The notes beneath the pieces were generated by a model. The model ran no database searches. It saw nothing but the letters and a program-made list of their open reading frames with translations, and was not told the origin of the DNA. The position numbers were made by a program, and so were the translations under genes. Below, piece by piece: positions 54,926-64,000 of a stretch of 64,000 nucleotides of DNA (its first letter is position 1; each line of letters begins with the position of its first letter). The stretch comes from Lactobacillus sp. (GTDB lineage Bacteria; Bacillota; Bacilli; Lactobacillales; Lactobacillaceae): contig JAKVKU010000016.1 of assembly GCA_022484695.1 (NCBI GenBank), positions 1 to 64,000 on the forward strand, given 5' to 3'.

Positions 54926-56113
54926 ATGCTCGAGAAAACCGTTTATCGCCAACTCTTTAGCCGCGCCTTTGATCTACCTGTTGACGTGACTTATTGGGAC
55001 CATCAAACTGAACACTATGGGCCAGACCAAAAGGCCGCTGTGACCATTCAGCTGAATCAAGAAATTCCTTTAAAAAGTTTAACCGACAAACCGACTTTGG
55101 TTTTGGCCGAAGCCTACATGCAAGGCATCATTGAAGTCACTGGTAGTATTCAAGCCTTGATTGCCTCGGCGTATCGCCAAGCCGGTAGTTTTTTAACGAA
55201 AAATTCATTTTTAAAACACTTTCCTAAAATTTCCCATTCGGAAAAAGCCAGTAAAACCGACGTGCAAAGCCACTATGATATCGGCAATGACTTTTATCGG
55301 CTGTGGTTGGATAAAACCATGACTTATTCTTGTGCTTACTTTAAAGAAGATACCGACACCTTGGAACAAGCACAAATCAACAAAGACCGCCACATTTTAC
55401 ATAAGCTTTATCCCAAACCTGGGGCTAGTTTACTGGATATTGGCTGTGGTTGGGGGACGTTGATCCTCATGGCCGCCAAAGACTTTGGCTTAAAGGCTAC
55501 TGGCGTGACCTTGAGCCAGGAACAATTTGATTATTGCCAGGCCCAAATTAAACAATATCATCTGGAAGACCAAGTCACGGTGTTACTGACGGACTATCGG
55601 GAAGTCAAGGATCAATATGATTACGTGACCTCCGTGGGGATGTTTGAACATGTGGGTAAGGAAAACCTCGGGTTGTATTTCAAAGATGTCCAAAAACTAT
55701 TGGTGCCCAATGGCCGCGCCTTGATCCACGGCATCACCGGCCAACACGAAGGGGCTGGGGTAGATCCTTTCTTGAATAAGTATGTTTTCCCCGGGGGCTA
55801 TATCCCAAACGTGGGGGAAAACATCCAACACATTATGGATGCCCACTTGCAGATCGATGATATCGAGCCCCTGCGCCGCCATTATCAGCGCACCTTGGAA
55901 CTGTGGTATCAAAACTATACCGCTGTGATCGACCAAGTCATCGCCAAGTACGGGCTACCCTTTAGCCGCATGTGGTCGTTATATTTACAAGGCGCTGCTG
56001 CTTCTTTTGAGGCCGGCAATATTGATGTGATCCAGTATTTGCTCACCAATGGCCCCAGTGGTACTGGCTTACCCATGACCAGACACTACATGGATGAAGT
56101 CAACGAAATTTAA
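54926..56113 (+). CDS. cfa: Cyclopropane-fatty-acyl-phospholipid synthase
   Basis: It adds a methylene bridge from SAM to unsaturated membrane acyl chains, giving lactobacillic acid and acid tolerance. The 395-residue protein has an N-terminal lipid-binding part, then SAM motif LDIGCGWGTLILMAAKDFG and the C-terminal catalytic region (VTSVGMFEHVGKENL). ATG 54926 follows AGAGGGGG. Monocistronic with terminator. Confidence 0.96.
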   Translation: MLEKTVYRQLFSRAFDLPVDVTYWDHQTEHYGPDQKAAVTIQLNQEIPLKSLTDKPTLVLAEAYMQGIIEVTGSIQALIASAYRQAGSFLTKNSFLKHFPKISHSEKASKTDVQSHYDIGNDFYRLWLDKTMTYSCAYFKEDTDTLEQAQINKDRHILHKLYPKPGASLLDIGCGWGTLILMAAKDFGLKATGVTLSQEQFDYCQAQIKQYHLEDQVTVLLTDYREVKDQYDYVTSVGMFEHVGKENLGLYFKDVQKLLVPNGRALIHGITGQHEGAGVDPFLNKYVFPGGYIPNVGENIQHIMDAHLQIDDIEPLRRHYQRTLELWYQNYTAVIDQVIAKYGLPFSRMWSLYLQGAAASFEAGNIDVIQYLLTNGPSGTGLPMTRHYMDEVNEI

Positions 56114-56117
56114 ATTC

Positions 56118-56160
56118 ACACCAAAGCTGGGGCATCCTACCAAGCTTTGGTGTTTTTTTT
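56118..56160 (+). terminator. cfa terminator
   Basis: ACACCAAAGCT (56118-56128) pairs with AGCTTTGGTGT (56143-56153), followed by eight T. Confidence 0.92.
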
Positions 56161-56294
56161 GACATGAACTTGTAAATTTTTGCTGATTTCTAATAGGCAT
56201 AAGTGGTAAAATGGATTGACTAAGCTTTACATTGCGGGATTTATTCAGTATTGTTGATTTTGTGTCGAACATTACCAGTGGAGTTAGGAAAAAC

Positions 56295-57041
56295 ATGTCT
56301 GAAAATTATTTATATGTGCACTTAGAAACTGTGACCAATATGATTTTGTCTTATGGCATTAGTATGGGGGATTTTGTGAACAGTTTTAAACACGTGCCTG
56401 AACACTTGATGTTATTGTCTCCGGTTGATCCGGATGAAATGATCGATCCCCATACCGGCTTTAACGTCATTTCCGGACGTGAAAACGTCTTGGGTTATTT
56501 GCTGAATCAAAAAATTCACGGTAAAAAATGGATCGATTATAAACATACACTCTATCTAGATGAAGTGACCCCCCTAGAGGTATCTGAACTGTTATATCTC
56601 GGACATGCTTATACCCACCTGTCATCCCCGTTTTATTATAAATTAGCCAATCGCTATGTTTATTTACAGCTGCCAAATGGTAATGTGAAGATTTATTATC
56701 GGCATTTAGACGACTTTTACCGGGTCTTATCCAATGCCATCGTGCGTTGCTTTGAACAACACCATTTTGAACAGAATTTCTTATTCCGCCGCAATACGAC
56801 GAATTTTGTCCCCTTAGACCAGGGGACGGTTCAAACCCTGCATCAATTGCTGATCGACGGGGTTTTGTTCAATTTTATGGCGGCCAAAAGAGAGGGGGCT
56901 TTCTTCCAAGTTCCCTTGTATCAACTGCGCCATCGCTTCAGCGGCGGGGAGGCCGCTTGGCTAGCTGATGATGACATTTTGCTGGGGCATTTGCGGTATA
57001 ACCGGGAGACCCAGCATTGGAATGTAACCTTACAAGCTTAA
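56295..57041 (+). CDS. Conserved-looking hypothetical protein between cfa and ddl (248 aa)
   Basis: I do not recognise the family. It is a 248-residue soluble protein, Tyr/His/Leu-rich, with alternating helices and strands and no obvious catalytic motif. The middle holds KIYYRHLDDFYRVL and the end FSGGEAAWLADDD. ATG 56295 follows TTAGGA; the 5' extension is unlikely. Its frame ends 23 bases before ddl, so it is probably co-transcribed with ddl and murF and could touch envelope functions, but this is context only. Confidence 0.75.
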   Translation: MSENYLYVHLETVTNMILSYGISMGDFVNSFKHVPEHLMLLSPVDPDEMIDPHTGFNVISGRENVLGYLLNQKIHGKKWIDYKHTLYLDEVTPLEVSELLYLGHAYTHLSSPFYYKLANRYVYLQLPNGNVKIYYRHLDDFYRVLSNAIVRCFEQHHFEQNFLFRRNTTNFVPLDQGTVQTLHQLLIDGVLFNFMAAKREGAFFQVPLYQLRHRFSGGEAAWLADDDILLGHLRYNRETQHWNVTLQA

Positions 57042-57064
57042 TTTTAAAGGAGAAAGATAAGAAT

Positions 57065-58165
57065 ATGCGAATTTATCTGCTATACGGTGGTCGGAGTGCC
57101 GAACATGATATCTCAATTTTAAGTGCGTTTTCCCTTGTTTCCGAGATTTCCTATCAGACCCATGAAGTTGTGCCAGTTTACATAACAAAAAAAGGTACCT
57201 TTATCGCCGGCGCTTTGCTCAAACAACCCCTGCAATCGGAAAAACAGCTGCACTTAATTGCCGCTGACCAGGCCAACTATCAAGACCCAGCCGGCCAATC
57301 CACCGGGGTCTTAGCCAATCCTTATGATTTTGACAAGGACAATAGTATCGTCTTTCCAATGCTCCATGGCACCAATGGAGAAGATGGGACCATCCAAGGG
57401 TTCTTAGATGTCTTGGATATCCCCTATGTAGGCGATGGGGTCATGGCCTCAGCCACCGGGATGGATAAAATCATCAGCAAACTGGTCTTTCAAGAAGCCG
57501 GGATTCCCCAAGTGCCCTTTGAAGGCATTTTGTACAATGACTGGGTGGCTGATGCCACAGGTATCTTAAACCGGGTTTCGGGGGCGTTATTACCACCATT
57601 ATTCGTCAAACCAGCCAATGCCGGCTCTAGCATTGGCATCTCGATGATCACGGCTGAGCAGTTAAAAGATACCAACGCGTTAAAAGAGGCCATTGCCTTT
57701 GCCTTTAAATATGACGACCGGGTCATTGTGGAACAAGGTGTGCCGGATGCCCGGGAAATAGAATTAGCTATTTTAGGCAACAAGGATGTTAATGTTTCAA
57801 ATCCTGGGGAAATTGGCAAGAACCGCACCTTTTATGATTTCAATGCCAAGTTTGTGGATGGTACCACGAAGTTGATCATCCCTGCACCCGTGGATGCGGA
57901 CGTGAAGGCCCAAATTCAAGATTATGGTAAGCGGGCTTATATCGCCATTGGGGGCAGTGGCTTAGCCCGGGTGGACTTTTTCTTGAGTACCAGCAATGAA
58001 GTCTATTTAAACGAAGTTCAAACTATGCCTGGCTTTACCAAGTATTCCATGTACCCTTACTTGTGGCAGGAGATGGGCTTGCGTTATAAAGATTTGATCG
58101 ATGAATTGATCAACTTAGGCTTAGAACGGTATCAGACCAAGAAGGATATTGAAGCAAATTTCTAG
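57065..58165 (+). CDS. ddl: D-alanine--D-lactate-type ligase (Ddl)
   Basis: This ATP-grasp ligase joins D-Ala to a second D-Ala or to D-lactate for the peptidoglycan precursor. The 366-residue protein starts MRIYLLYGGRSAEHDISI; ATP-grasp KPANAGSSIGIS near 182-193. The omega-loop reads F-Y-D-F-N-A-K-F263, with Phe where D-Ala-D-Ala ligases have Tyr (EAKY). Phe at this place is the signature of the D-Ala-D-Lac ligases of Leuconostoc and vancomycin-resistant lactobacilli. ATG 57065 follows AAAGGAG. It lies directly upstream of murF. Confidence 0.96.
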   Translation: MRIYLLYGGRSAEHDISILSAFSLVSEISYQTHEVVPVYITKKGTFIAGALLKQPLQSEKQLHLIAADQANYQDPAGQSTGVLANPYDFDKDNSIVFPMLHGTNGEDGTIQGFLDVLDIPYVGDGVMASATGMDKIISKLVFQEAGIPQVPFEGILYNDWVADATGILNRVSGALLPPLFVKPANAGSSIGISMITAEQLKDTNALKEAIAFAFKYDDRVIVEQGVPDAREIELAILGNKDVNVSNPGEIGKNRTFYDFNAKFVDGTTKLIIPAPVDADVKAQIQDYGKRAYIAIGGSGLARVDFFLSTSNEVYLNEVQTMPGFTKYSMYPYLWQEMGLRYKDLIDELINLGLERYQTKKDIEANF

Positions 58166-58186
58166 AGAATAAGGAGTTTTATAAAC

Positions 58187-59554
58187 ATGAAAATGACCTT
58201 AAATGAGGTTGCAAGTGCCGTCCATAGTCAAACAGACTTAGGGGCTTGGGGGACTAGGATCGTAACGAGTGTCACCTTTGATACTCGGCAACTTCAAAGT
58301 GGTGGTTTATTTGTCCCGTTAATCGCCCAGCGCGATGGCCATGATTTTGTTGAGGCAGCGATTAAAAATGGCGCCGTTGGCAGTTTTTGGCAGACGGGAC
58401 ATGCCCAGCAACCGGTTGATTTTCCCACCATCGAAGTGGCGGATACCCAGGCGGCGTTTATTGAGCTGGCCAAATACTATCTCCATAAGGTCAATCCCCG
58501 GGTCATTGCGGTGACCGGCAGCAACGGGAAAACCACCACAAAGGACATGATCGCCGCTATTTTGGCCACCCAAAGCAACACCCATAAAACCGTGGCCAAT
58601 TACAATAATGAAATTGGCGTGCCTTATACCATCTTAGGCATGGATACCAACACCGAAAATTTGGTGTTGGAGATGGGGATGGATCGGCCCGGTCAGTTGC
58701 ATAAAATGAGCACCATTGCCGAGCCAGATATTGCCGTGATCACCATGATCGGTGAAGCCCACATTGAGTTTTTTGGGACTAGGGCGAAAATCGCTGATGC
58801 CAAGATGGAAATTGTGGACGGTCTCAAGGCCGATGGCACCTTGATTTATGATGGGGATGAGCCCTTATTGCGGGAGCGGGTCACCGAAGAGTTGGCCACC
58901 AAGACCTTCGGCCAAACCGCAGCGGATGATTTGTTTGCCATGGACGTGGTGCCGGCAAAGACGCAGACCAGCTTTTTGACCAACGAATGGCCGGACAAAA
59001 AATTCGTCTTGCCCCTCATGGGTGGCTACAACGTGAACAACGCTTTGGCGGCCATTGCCGTGGGTCAACAAATCCACGTCCCGGTGAACCAAATGGTTAC
59101 TGCTTTGAAGAATTTTAAAGTCACCGCCGAACGTACCGAGTGGCTCAAGGGCTTTAATGGCTGCGATATTTTAAGTGATGTTTATAACTCTAATCCCACG
59201 GCAGTCAAAGAAGTTTTGAAAAACTTTGTGGCGCTGCCCACCACCGGTGAACGCAAAGTGGTGTTAGGGGATATGTTGGAATTGGGTCAGCAAAGTGAAT
59301 TGCTCCATGCCCAGTTGGCAGAAGACTTAGATCCAGCGGCTATCCAAGAAGTTTTCTTGTACGGCAAAGATATTTCAGCCCTTTATGAGGCCTTACAAAG
59401 CAAGTATTCCGTGGAGCGCTTGCATTACTATGCCTTAGCCGATAAGGATTTAATGATCGAAGATATCAAAGCCAGTTTGGCCCCTGAAGATATGATTTTA
59501 TTAAAAGCTAGTCATGGCCTGCACCTAGAAGATGTTGTGGCCCACCTGACTTAG
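58187..59554 (+). CDS. murF: UDP-MurNAc-tripeptide--D-alanyl-D-alanine/D-lactate ligase
   Basis: It adds the dipeptide or depsipeptide made by Ddl to UDP-MurNAc-tripeptide. The 455-residue Mur ligase has the ATP loop AVTGSNGKTTTKDM (about residues 108-121), ENLVLEMGMDRPGQL and the C-terminal domain with FLYGKDI. It follows ddl by 21 bases. AAGGAG precedes the ATG. With a Lac-type Ddl it must accept D-Ala-D-Lac. Confidence 0.97.
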   Translation: MKMTLNEVASAVHSQTDLGAWGTRIVTSVTFDTRQLQSGGLFVPLIAQRDGHDFVEAAIKNGAVGSFWQTGHAQQPVDFPTIEVADTQAAFIELAKYYLHKVNPRVIAVTGSNGKTTTKDMIAAILATQSNTHKTVANYNNEIGVPYTILGMDTNTENLVLEMGMDRPGQLHKMSTIAEPDIAVITMIGEAHIEFFGTRAKIADAKMEIVDGLKADGTLIYDGDEPLLRERVTEELATKTFGQTAADDLFAMDVVPAKTQTSFLTNEWPDKKFVLPLMGGYNVNNALAAIAVGQQIHVPVNQMVTALKNFKVTAERTEWLKGFNGCDILSDVYNSNPTAVKEVLKNFVALPTTGERKVVLGDMLELGQQSELLHAQLAEDLDPAAIQEVFLYGKDISALYEALQSKYSVERLHYYALADKDLMIEDIKASLAPEDMILLKASHGLHLEDVVAHLT

Positions 59555-59704
59555 TTATTTGCTATTCCTAAAAATATTTGGTATGATATTCTAGTTACGT
59601 TATGAAAGAGAACATTTATACTGCAAAACAACGACCCCTTCCAATTAAGCGTGTGTTCGGTGTTTTGTATTGATGTTTAGGCAAAACTCAAGGAGGAACA
59701 CTAT

Positions 59705-61237
59705 TTGAAATTCGAGGAACTTAATCTCGATCCCGCATTATTGGAAGCTGTTCAGTCAGCAGGCTTTGAAGAAGCAACCCCAATTCAAGCAGGAACGATC
59801 CCGCTAGTTATGGCTGGAAAAGATGTTATTGGACAGGCACAAACTGGGACTGGGAAGACGGCTGCATTTGGGTTGTCTATCTTAAACGATTTGGATATGG
59901 CCTCAAAAGATATTCAAGCATTGATCATTTCCCCAACACGGGAATTGGCTATCCAAACCCAAGAAGAACTTTACCGCTTAGGACAAGTTAAAAAGACAAG
60001 AGTGCAAGTTGTTTATGGTGGCGCTGATATCAGACGTCAAATCCGCGGTATCCAAAACAACAAGCCTCAAGTTATCGTTGGGACACCAGGTCGGCTTTTG
60101 GATTTGATCAACCGTAAAGCTTTAAAGATCGAGCATATCAAGACTTTAGTTTTAGATGAAGCCGACGAAATGTTAGATATGGGCTTTATCGAAGATATCG
60201 AGAAGATCTTGACCCACGTGCCTAACGACCATCAAACCCTTTTATTCTCAGCTACCATGCCCGCACCAATCATGCGCATCAGCGAGAAATTTATGAATCA
60301 TCCTGAAATTGTCAAAATCAAGTCTAAGGAATTAACCTCTGATTTAATCGATCAGTATTATGTCCGGGCTAAAGATTTCGAAAAATTTGATATTATGACC
60401 CGTTTATTCGACGTGCAAAACCCAGACTTAGCACTGGTTTTTGGTCGGACTAAACGCCGCGTGGACGAATTAGCCAAGGGCTTACAAGCACGGGGTTACC
60501 GGGCTGAAGGTATCCATGGCGATTTGACCCAACAAAAACGGATGGCTGTTTTACGCCAATTCAAAAAGGGCGACTTGGATATTTTAGTCGCTACCGATGT
60601 GGCTGCCCGGGGCTTAGATATTTCCGGTGTGACCCACGTGTACAACTACGATATCCCTCAAGATCCTGACAGCTATGTCCATCGGATCGGTAGAACTGGC
60701 CGTGCCGGTAAGACCGGGATGTCTGTGACCTTTGTGACCAATAATGAGATGAGCTATTTAAAGACCATCGAACAATTGACCAAGAAGCGCATGAAGCCAT
60801 TAATTCCACCAACCGATCAACAAGCCTTTAAGGGTCAGTTGAAGACGGCCGTTGAAGAAATCAATGATGCCGTTGAAGGTGGCGACTTAGAGCGTTTTGA
60901 AGCCACTGCTGAGGACTTATTGGAACAATTCACACCATTGCAACTGGCTTCAGCTTACTTGAAGACAGTTAGCAAAGATGCGGCTGATGTACCCGTTAAG
61001 ATTACCCCTGAACGGCCATTACCTAACCGTAAAGGCAGTCATAAGCGCAGTTCTTCCCGCAATGGCCATAGCAATTATCGTCATGGCGGCGGCAAGTCTG
61101 GCTTTAACAAGGGTGGTAAGAAATACGGCGATCGTGATCGCAACCACAGTAAATCTAACCGTAGCAATAGTGACCATGGTCGCGAAGGCAATAGTAAACG
61201 TTCTAACCGTAAATTTACCATTAGAACCAACGCTTAA
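59705..61237 (+). CDS. cshA: DEAD-box RNA helicase CshA
   Basis: This ATP-dependent RNA helicase works in RNA decay, ribosome assembly and cold adaptation. The 510-residue protein has Q motif, [12 protein letters not shown] (motif I), [33 protein letters not shown] and [11 protein letters not shown], followed by a long basic Gly/Ser/Asn/Arg tail (about 440-510). The start is TTG 59705 after AAGGAGGAA. A 150-base leader separates it from murF, suggesting its own promoter and possible mRNA autoregulation. Confidence 0.97.
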   Translation: MKFEELNLDPALLEAVQSAGFEEATPIQAGTIPLVMAGKDVIGQAQTGTGKTAAFGLSILNDLDMASKDIQALIISPTRELAIQTQEELYRLGQVKKTRVQVVYGGADIRRQIRGIQNNKPQVIVGTPGRLLDLINRKALKIEHIKTLVLDEADEMLDMGFIEDIEKILTHVPNDHQTLLFSATMPAPIMRISEKFMNHPEIVKIKSKELTSDLIDQYYVRAKDFEKFDIMTRLFDVQNPDLALVFGRTKRRVDELAKGLQARGYRAEGIHGDLTQQKRMAVLRQFKKGDLDILVATDVAARGLDISGVTHVYNYDIPQDPDSYVHRIGRTGRAGKTGMSVTFVTNNEMSYLKTIEQLTKKRMKPLIPPTDQQAFKGQLKTAVEEINDAVEGGDLERFEATAEDLLEQFTPLQLASAYLKTVSKDAADVPVKITPERPLPNRKGSHKRSSSRNGHSNYRHGGGKSGFNKGGKKYGDRDRNHSKSNRSNSDHGREGNSKRSNRKFTIRTNA

Positions 61238-61246
61238 TTAGATTTT

Positions 61247-61294
61247 AAAACGAAGTCCCAACAGATTTTTGATCTGTCAGGGCTTCGTTTTTTT
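61247..61294 (+). terminator. cshA terminator
   Basis: AAAACGAAG (61247-61255) pairs with CTTCGTTTT (61283-61291), with inner CAGAT/ATCTG pairing and a T run. Confidence 0.9.
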
Positions 61295-61334
61295 GTGATG
61301 CTGTCCTGTTTTCAACAGGTTTTCAGGTCCATTG

Positions 61335-61343
61335 TGGTATAAT
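61335..61343 (+). promoter_or_regulatory. Extended -10 promoter of acpS-alr
   Basis: TGGTATAAT is a perfect TG-N-TATAAT element 32 bases before the acpS start. Confidence 0.65.
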
Positions 61344-61375
61344 AAAACATATCATATTAGGTTGGAGCTGGCATT

Positions 61376-61735
61376 ATGATTATAGGAATCGGTGTGGATT
61401 TGGCAGAGATTGATCGGATCAAAGCTGCGCAAGAAAGCAATGCCGAATTTGCGGCCAAAGTATTAACGACTAAGGAGTTAGCAGATTTTCAGAAACTACC
61501 CGCAAGTGGTCACCGCCGCTACGAATATCTAGCCGGCCGTTTTTCTGCCAAGGAGTCTTATTCAAAGGCCTATGGCAGCGGGTTGGGTAAGGTGGCATTA
61601 CATGATGTAGAGATTTTAAATGATCCTGATACGGGTCGGCCGATCATCACCAAGCATCCCTTTGATGGACAGGCTTTGATTTCGATTTCTCATGTTACCA
61701 ATTTAGTGATGACTCAAGTTATTTTACAAAAATAA
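61376..61735 (+). CDS. acpS: Holo-[acyl-carrier-protein] synthase
   Basis: It transfers 4'-phosphopantetheine from CoA to apo-ACP. The 119-residue protein has [11 protein letters not shown] and [16 protein letters not shown] with the magnesium-binding Asp and Glu. It is the first gene of an acpS-alr unit; alr starts 13 bases after its stop, as in many Bacillales and lactobacilli. Confidence 0.96.
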   Translation: MIIGIGVDLAEIDRIKAAQESNAEFAAKVLTTKELADFQKLPASGHRRYEYLAGRFSAKESYSKAYGSGLGKVALHDVEILNDPDTGRPIITKHPFDGQALISISHVTNLVMTQVILQK

Positions 61736-61748
61736 AAGGAGACGGACA

Positions 61749-62885
61749 ATGGTAGTTGGTAATTTACGTACCGCCCGTGTAATCGTTGATGAACAGGCAA
61801 TTTATGACAATATTAACACTGAAGAAAAGCGTTTGGATAAAGGCACCGAGTTATTTGCCGTGGTGAAAGCTGACGCCTATGGCCATGGCATGGTGCCCGT
61901 GGCTAAGGTCGCTAAGGCAGCTGGGGCCAGTGGCTTTTGTGTAGCCCTGTTAGATGAAGCCTTGGGGTTACGCCAAGCTAAGTTGACCGAGCCTATTTTA
62001 GTGTTGGGGATCACTGATCCGGACCATAGTGCTTTGGCAGCCAGTGGCCATATCTCCCTTACGGTGGGTTCTAAGGCTTGGTTGGTCCAGGCCAAGGCAG
62101 TTATGGCCAAAGAGGTGCAATTACGTCCCTTGGCGGTGCATTTGGCCATTGACAGCGGGATGGGGCGCATTGGCTTCACGGAAATCTCAGAATTTCTGAA
62201 AGCCGTTCATTTCATGCAGGAAAATCCCGATTATTTTGAATTTGAAGGGGTCTTCACCCACTTCGCCACCGCGGATGAAGCCGATACTACTTATTTTGAT
62301 CAACAAGTTGCCAAATTTAATGCCTATGTGGACGCTTTGGCTGACCGGCCCCGGTATGTCCACGTGTCTAATTCAGCCACTAGCCTGTGGCATGCGGCCT
62401 GCAATGGCAATTTAGTCCGGTTTGGCGTGGCCTTATATGGCTTGAATCCCTCTGGTCGCGGCATTGAAGATTTACCTTACCCGTTAAAACCAGCCTTGAG
62501 CATCGAATCAGAATTGACTTTTTGTAAGAAAATTCACGCCGGGGACAGTGTCAGTTATGGCGCCACGTATACCGCTGAACAAGATGAATTCATTGGTACC
62601 ATCCCCATTGGCTATGCCGATGGCTGGCTGCGGCGCTTGCAGGGCTTTCACGTGTTGATCGATGGCCAGTTCTGTGAAATGGTGGGCCGGGTTTGCATGG
62701 ATCAGTTTATGGTTCGCTTACCCCAGGCTTATCCCACGGGAACAAAGGTCACATTGGTGGGGAAAAATAAAGACCAAACCATCAGTTTACAAGACGTGGC
62801 TGACTATTCAAACACCATTCACTATGAATTAGCCTGTATTTTAACCCCACGTCTACCAAGGGTTTATCTGCCCTTGACAAAATAA
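61749..62885 (+). CDS. alr: Alanine racemase
   Basis: This PLP enzyme makes D-alanine for Ddl and teichoic acid. The 378-residue protein has the PLP lysine in [13 protein letters not shown] (about residue 41) and the catalytic-Tyr region near [34 protein letters not shown] precedes the ATG. It supplies the ddl/murF genes upstream in the window. Confidence 0.97.
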   Translation: MVVGNLRTARVIVDEQAIYDNINTEEKRLDKGTELFAVVKADAYGHGMVPVAKVAKAAGASGFCVALLDEALGLRQAKLTEPILVLGITDPDHSALAASGHISLTVGSKAWLVQAKAVMAKEVQLRPLAVHLAIDSGMGRIGFTEISEFLKAVHFMQENPDYFEFEGVFTHFATADEADTTYFDQQVAKFNAYVDALADRPRYVHVSNSATSLWHAACNGNLVRFGVALYGLNPSGRGIEDLPYPLKPALSIESELTFCKKIHAGDSVSYGATYTAEQDEFIGTIPIGYADGWLRRLQGFHVLIDGQFCEMVGRVCMDQFMVRLPQAYPTGTKVTLVGKNKDQTISLQDVADYSNTIHYELACILTPRLPRVYLPLTK

Positions 62886-62966
62886 TTGACATTTAGGCCT
62901 CCTCAAATAACATAATAAGTGTTATGATATTTCTGCAGTAGATTTGTGATTGTGGAGGTATTTGAG

Positions 62967-63215
62967 ATGGAGCAAAAGCAGTTGTTAGTCAAGGTTGATG
63001 CCAAACTAACGCAAGAAGTCGAAACTTATTGCAGCATCTATTCGGTGGATGAGCAAGAAGTGATTCAATCGGCCTTAAGTGAGTATCTCGAACAACGGCA
63101 AGAAACGATGCGGTCTTTAATAGCTGGGTACACTGAAATGGCTAGCATCAATTCTGAAATATGCCAGGAATTTTCCGCTTGTGAATCTGAAGCTTATCTA
63201 CACACCATTAATTAA
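62967..63215 (+). CDS. mazE: MazE-like antitoxin
   Basis: This 82-residue protein begins MEQKQLLVKVDAKLTQEVETYCS and looks like a ribbon-helix-helix DNA-binding antitoxin with an unstructured acidic C-terminus. ATG 62967 has GGAGG eight bases upstream; an upstream in-frame start has none. Its stop is 15 bases from mazF. It probably neutralises MazF and represses the pair. Confidence 0.85.
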   Translation: MEQKQLLVKVDAKLTQEVETYCSIYSVDEQEVIQSALSEYLEQRQETMRSLIAGYTEMASINSEICQEFSACESEAYLHTIN

Positions 63216-63230
63216 GGAGGGACAGTGTCC

Positions 63231-63635
63231 ATGGATCTTGTTGTGAAGCGCGGGGATATTTTCTATGCCGATTTATCACCGGTGATCGGTTCAGAACAAG
63301 GTGGTCTGCGACCCGTCTTGATTATTCAAAATAATGTAGGTAATCATTTTAGCCCAACTGTGATCGTCGCAGCTATCACGGCTAAAATCCAAAAGCCCAA
63401 AATGCCCACCCATGTTGGCCTCGTGGCTAAGAAGGATGGCATTGAACGCAATTCCGTGGTGCTTTTGGAGCAGATTCGTACCATCGATAAACAACGCTTA
63501 AAGGATAAGGTGACCCAATTATCCCCGGATAAGATGGCCGAAGTAGACCGTGCGTTGATTGTCAGTTGTGGCCTAGATGCAAGTAGCTTGCAATCTAGTC
63601 ACATACATAAGCAAGAAAATGCCAATCATAAATAA
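63231..63635 (+). CDS. mazF: MazF/PemK family endoribonuclease toxin
   Basis: This sequence-specific mRNA endoribonuclease of 134 residues has the family start [21 protein letters not shown], with the catalytic Arg in [10 protein letters not shown], and a T/S in [11 protein letters not shown] 63231 gives the normal N-terminus; a GTG six bases before is closer to AAGGAGG, so either may be used. It lies downstream of alr, the same site as ndoA/mazF in Bacillus. The C-terminal tail (HKQENANHK) extends slightly past the core. Confidence 0.93.
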   Translation: MDLVVKRGDIFYADLSPVIGSEQGGLRPVLIIQNNVGNHFSPTVIVAAITAKIQKPKMPTHVGLVAKKDGIERNSVVLLEQIRTIDKQRLKDKVTQLSPDKMAEVDRALIVSCGLDASSLQSSHIHKQENANHK

Positions 63636-63648
63636 TAAATGAACGGAA

Positions 63649-63690
63649 AAAAAGGATTAACCTCAATTTGCTCTGAAGTTAATCCTTTTT
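63649..63690. terminator. Bidirectional terminator
   Basis: A perfect 13-bp stem (63649-63661 with 63678-63690) with A and T flanks lies between mazF and the convergent partial gene. Confidence 0.92.
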
Positions 63691-63711
63691 GATTTGAATT
63701 TTAAACCAAAC

Positions 63712-64000
63712 TTAGCGGGTAAAGGTATCTGTGTCCCGTAAGATGCGATCATTTTGCAGATCATCAATTTCCACAACGGGGAAGCCTTTCTTTTCTAACT
63801 TCTCCACCACTAAATTGACGGTAGCTTCATCCACACCGGCTGGCAGGGTGAACAAAGTCCGGCGCACAAAGTTTTCTTCCTTGGCATCTAGGGTCATACA
63901 ACCAGAAATAGACACATATTTGGCAATGATCTTAGACATTTGGTACAATTCACCTTGTTGGCCCGTGGAGGTCACGGTGAGGACATAACTGCTGATGTTG
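63712..64000 (-). CDS. Partial ACT-like domain protein (N-terminus beyond the window)
   Basis: The frame is open to the right edge, so the gene is cut. The visible part contains V-L-T-V-T-S-T-G-Q-Q-G-E-L-Y-Q-M-S-K-I-I and later L-P-A-G-V-D-E-A-T-V-N-L-V, a pattern like two ACT-type ligand-binding repeats. Its C-terminus ends DRILRDTDTFTR. A GTG at 63975 could be a start, but the upstream codons continue the same domain. Ligand and role unknown. Confidence 0.65.
   Translation of the reverse strand, partial: NISSYVLTVTSTGQQGELYQMSKIIAKYVSISGCMTLDAKEENFVRRTLFTLPAGVDEATVNLVVEKLEKKGFPVVEIDDLQNDRILRDTDTFTR

Overview
The window reads as a chromosomal segment from a Gram-positive, moderate-GC member of the Lactobacillaceae. 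The evidence is: purine-rich ribosome binding sites ahead of nearly every gene; frequent TTG/GTG starts; a manLMN mannose PTS followed by a DUF956 gene; the pyrG - murA2 - rpmE2 order; the metG - tatD - rnmV - rsmA - veg - ispE - purR - glmU - prs run; and a D-Ala-D-Lac type Ddl that fits the intrinsically vancomycin-resistant lactobacilli. No rRNA, tRNA, prophage, IS element or CRISPR array was recognised. The species cannot be named from this sequence alone.

Layout. 1-6.8 kb: a small unknown gene, a CIRCE-controlled hsp20, a YeiH-type exporter with its divergent LysR regulator, a two-gene ABC transporter and an aldo/keto reductase. 6.9-12.3 kb: a polyphosphate operon (ppx-ppk-ppx) and a Fic-domain protein that has lost its catalytic histidine. 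12.5-17.3 kb: a small secreted protein, rarA, an orphan 507-codon gene bracketed by two near-identical terminators, yjdF behind a structured leader, and a TMEM175-like channel. 17.4-23.2 kb: the most unusual part, a [FeFe]-hydrogenase operon (a GltD/NuoF-like electron-input protein, a CpI-like HydA and an ECF S-component-like membrane protein) beside a POT peptide transporter. 23.4-29.4 kb: small accessory genes (PEBP, IpaB/EvcA-like, sirtuin, a second TMEM175, chorismate mutase, flavoprotein, Nudix, Rrf2, DUF72) and an unlisted 48-residue membrane protein.

29.5-38.7 kb is core information and envelope metabolism: tRNA charging, rRNA maturation and modification, purine regulation, UDP-GlcNAc and PRPP synthesis. 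39.1-42.5 kb is the mannose/glucose PTS. 42.6-49.7 kb holds mscL, rlmN, a Nudix gene, a large membrane protein, a HAD phosphatase, a YwfO-like HD protein and a LipL-like acyltransferase. 49.8-64.0 kb holds rpoE, pyrG behind a reiterative-transcription-type attenuator, murA2 (active-site Cys replaced by Asp), rpmE2, cfa, ddl, murF, cshA, acpS, alr, a MazEF-type pair and a partial ACT-like gene at the edge.

Functionally, the right half supplies cell-wall precursors (glmU, murA2, alr, ddl, murF) with two features that predict resistance to fosfomycin and vancomycin. The left half carries redox and stress functions. The hydrogenase operon implies NAD(P)H-linked H2 turnover, which is not a usual trait of lactic acid bacteria. 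The HydE/F/G maturases it would need are not in this window.
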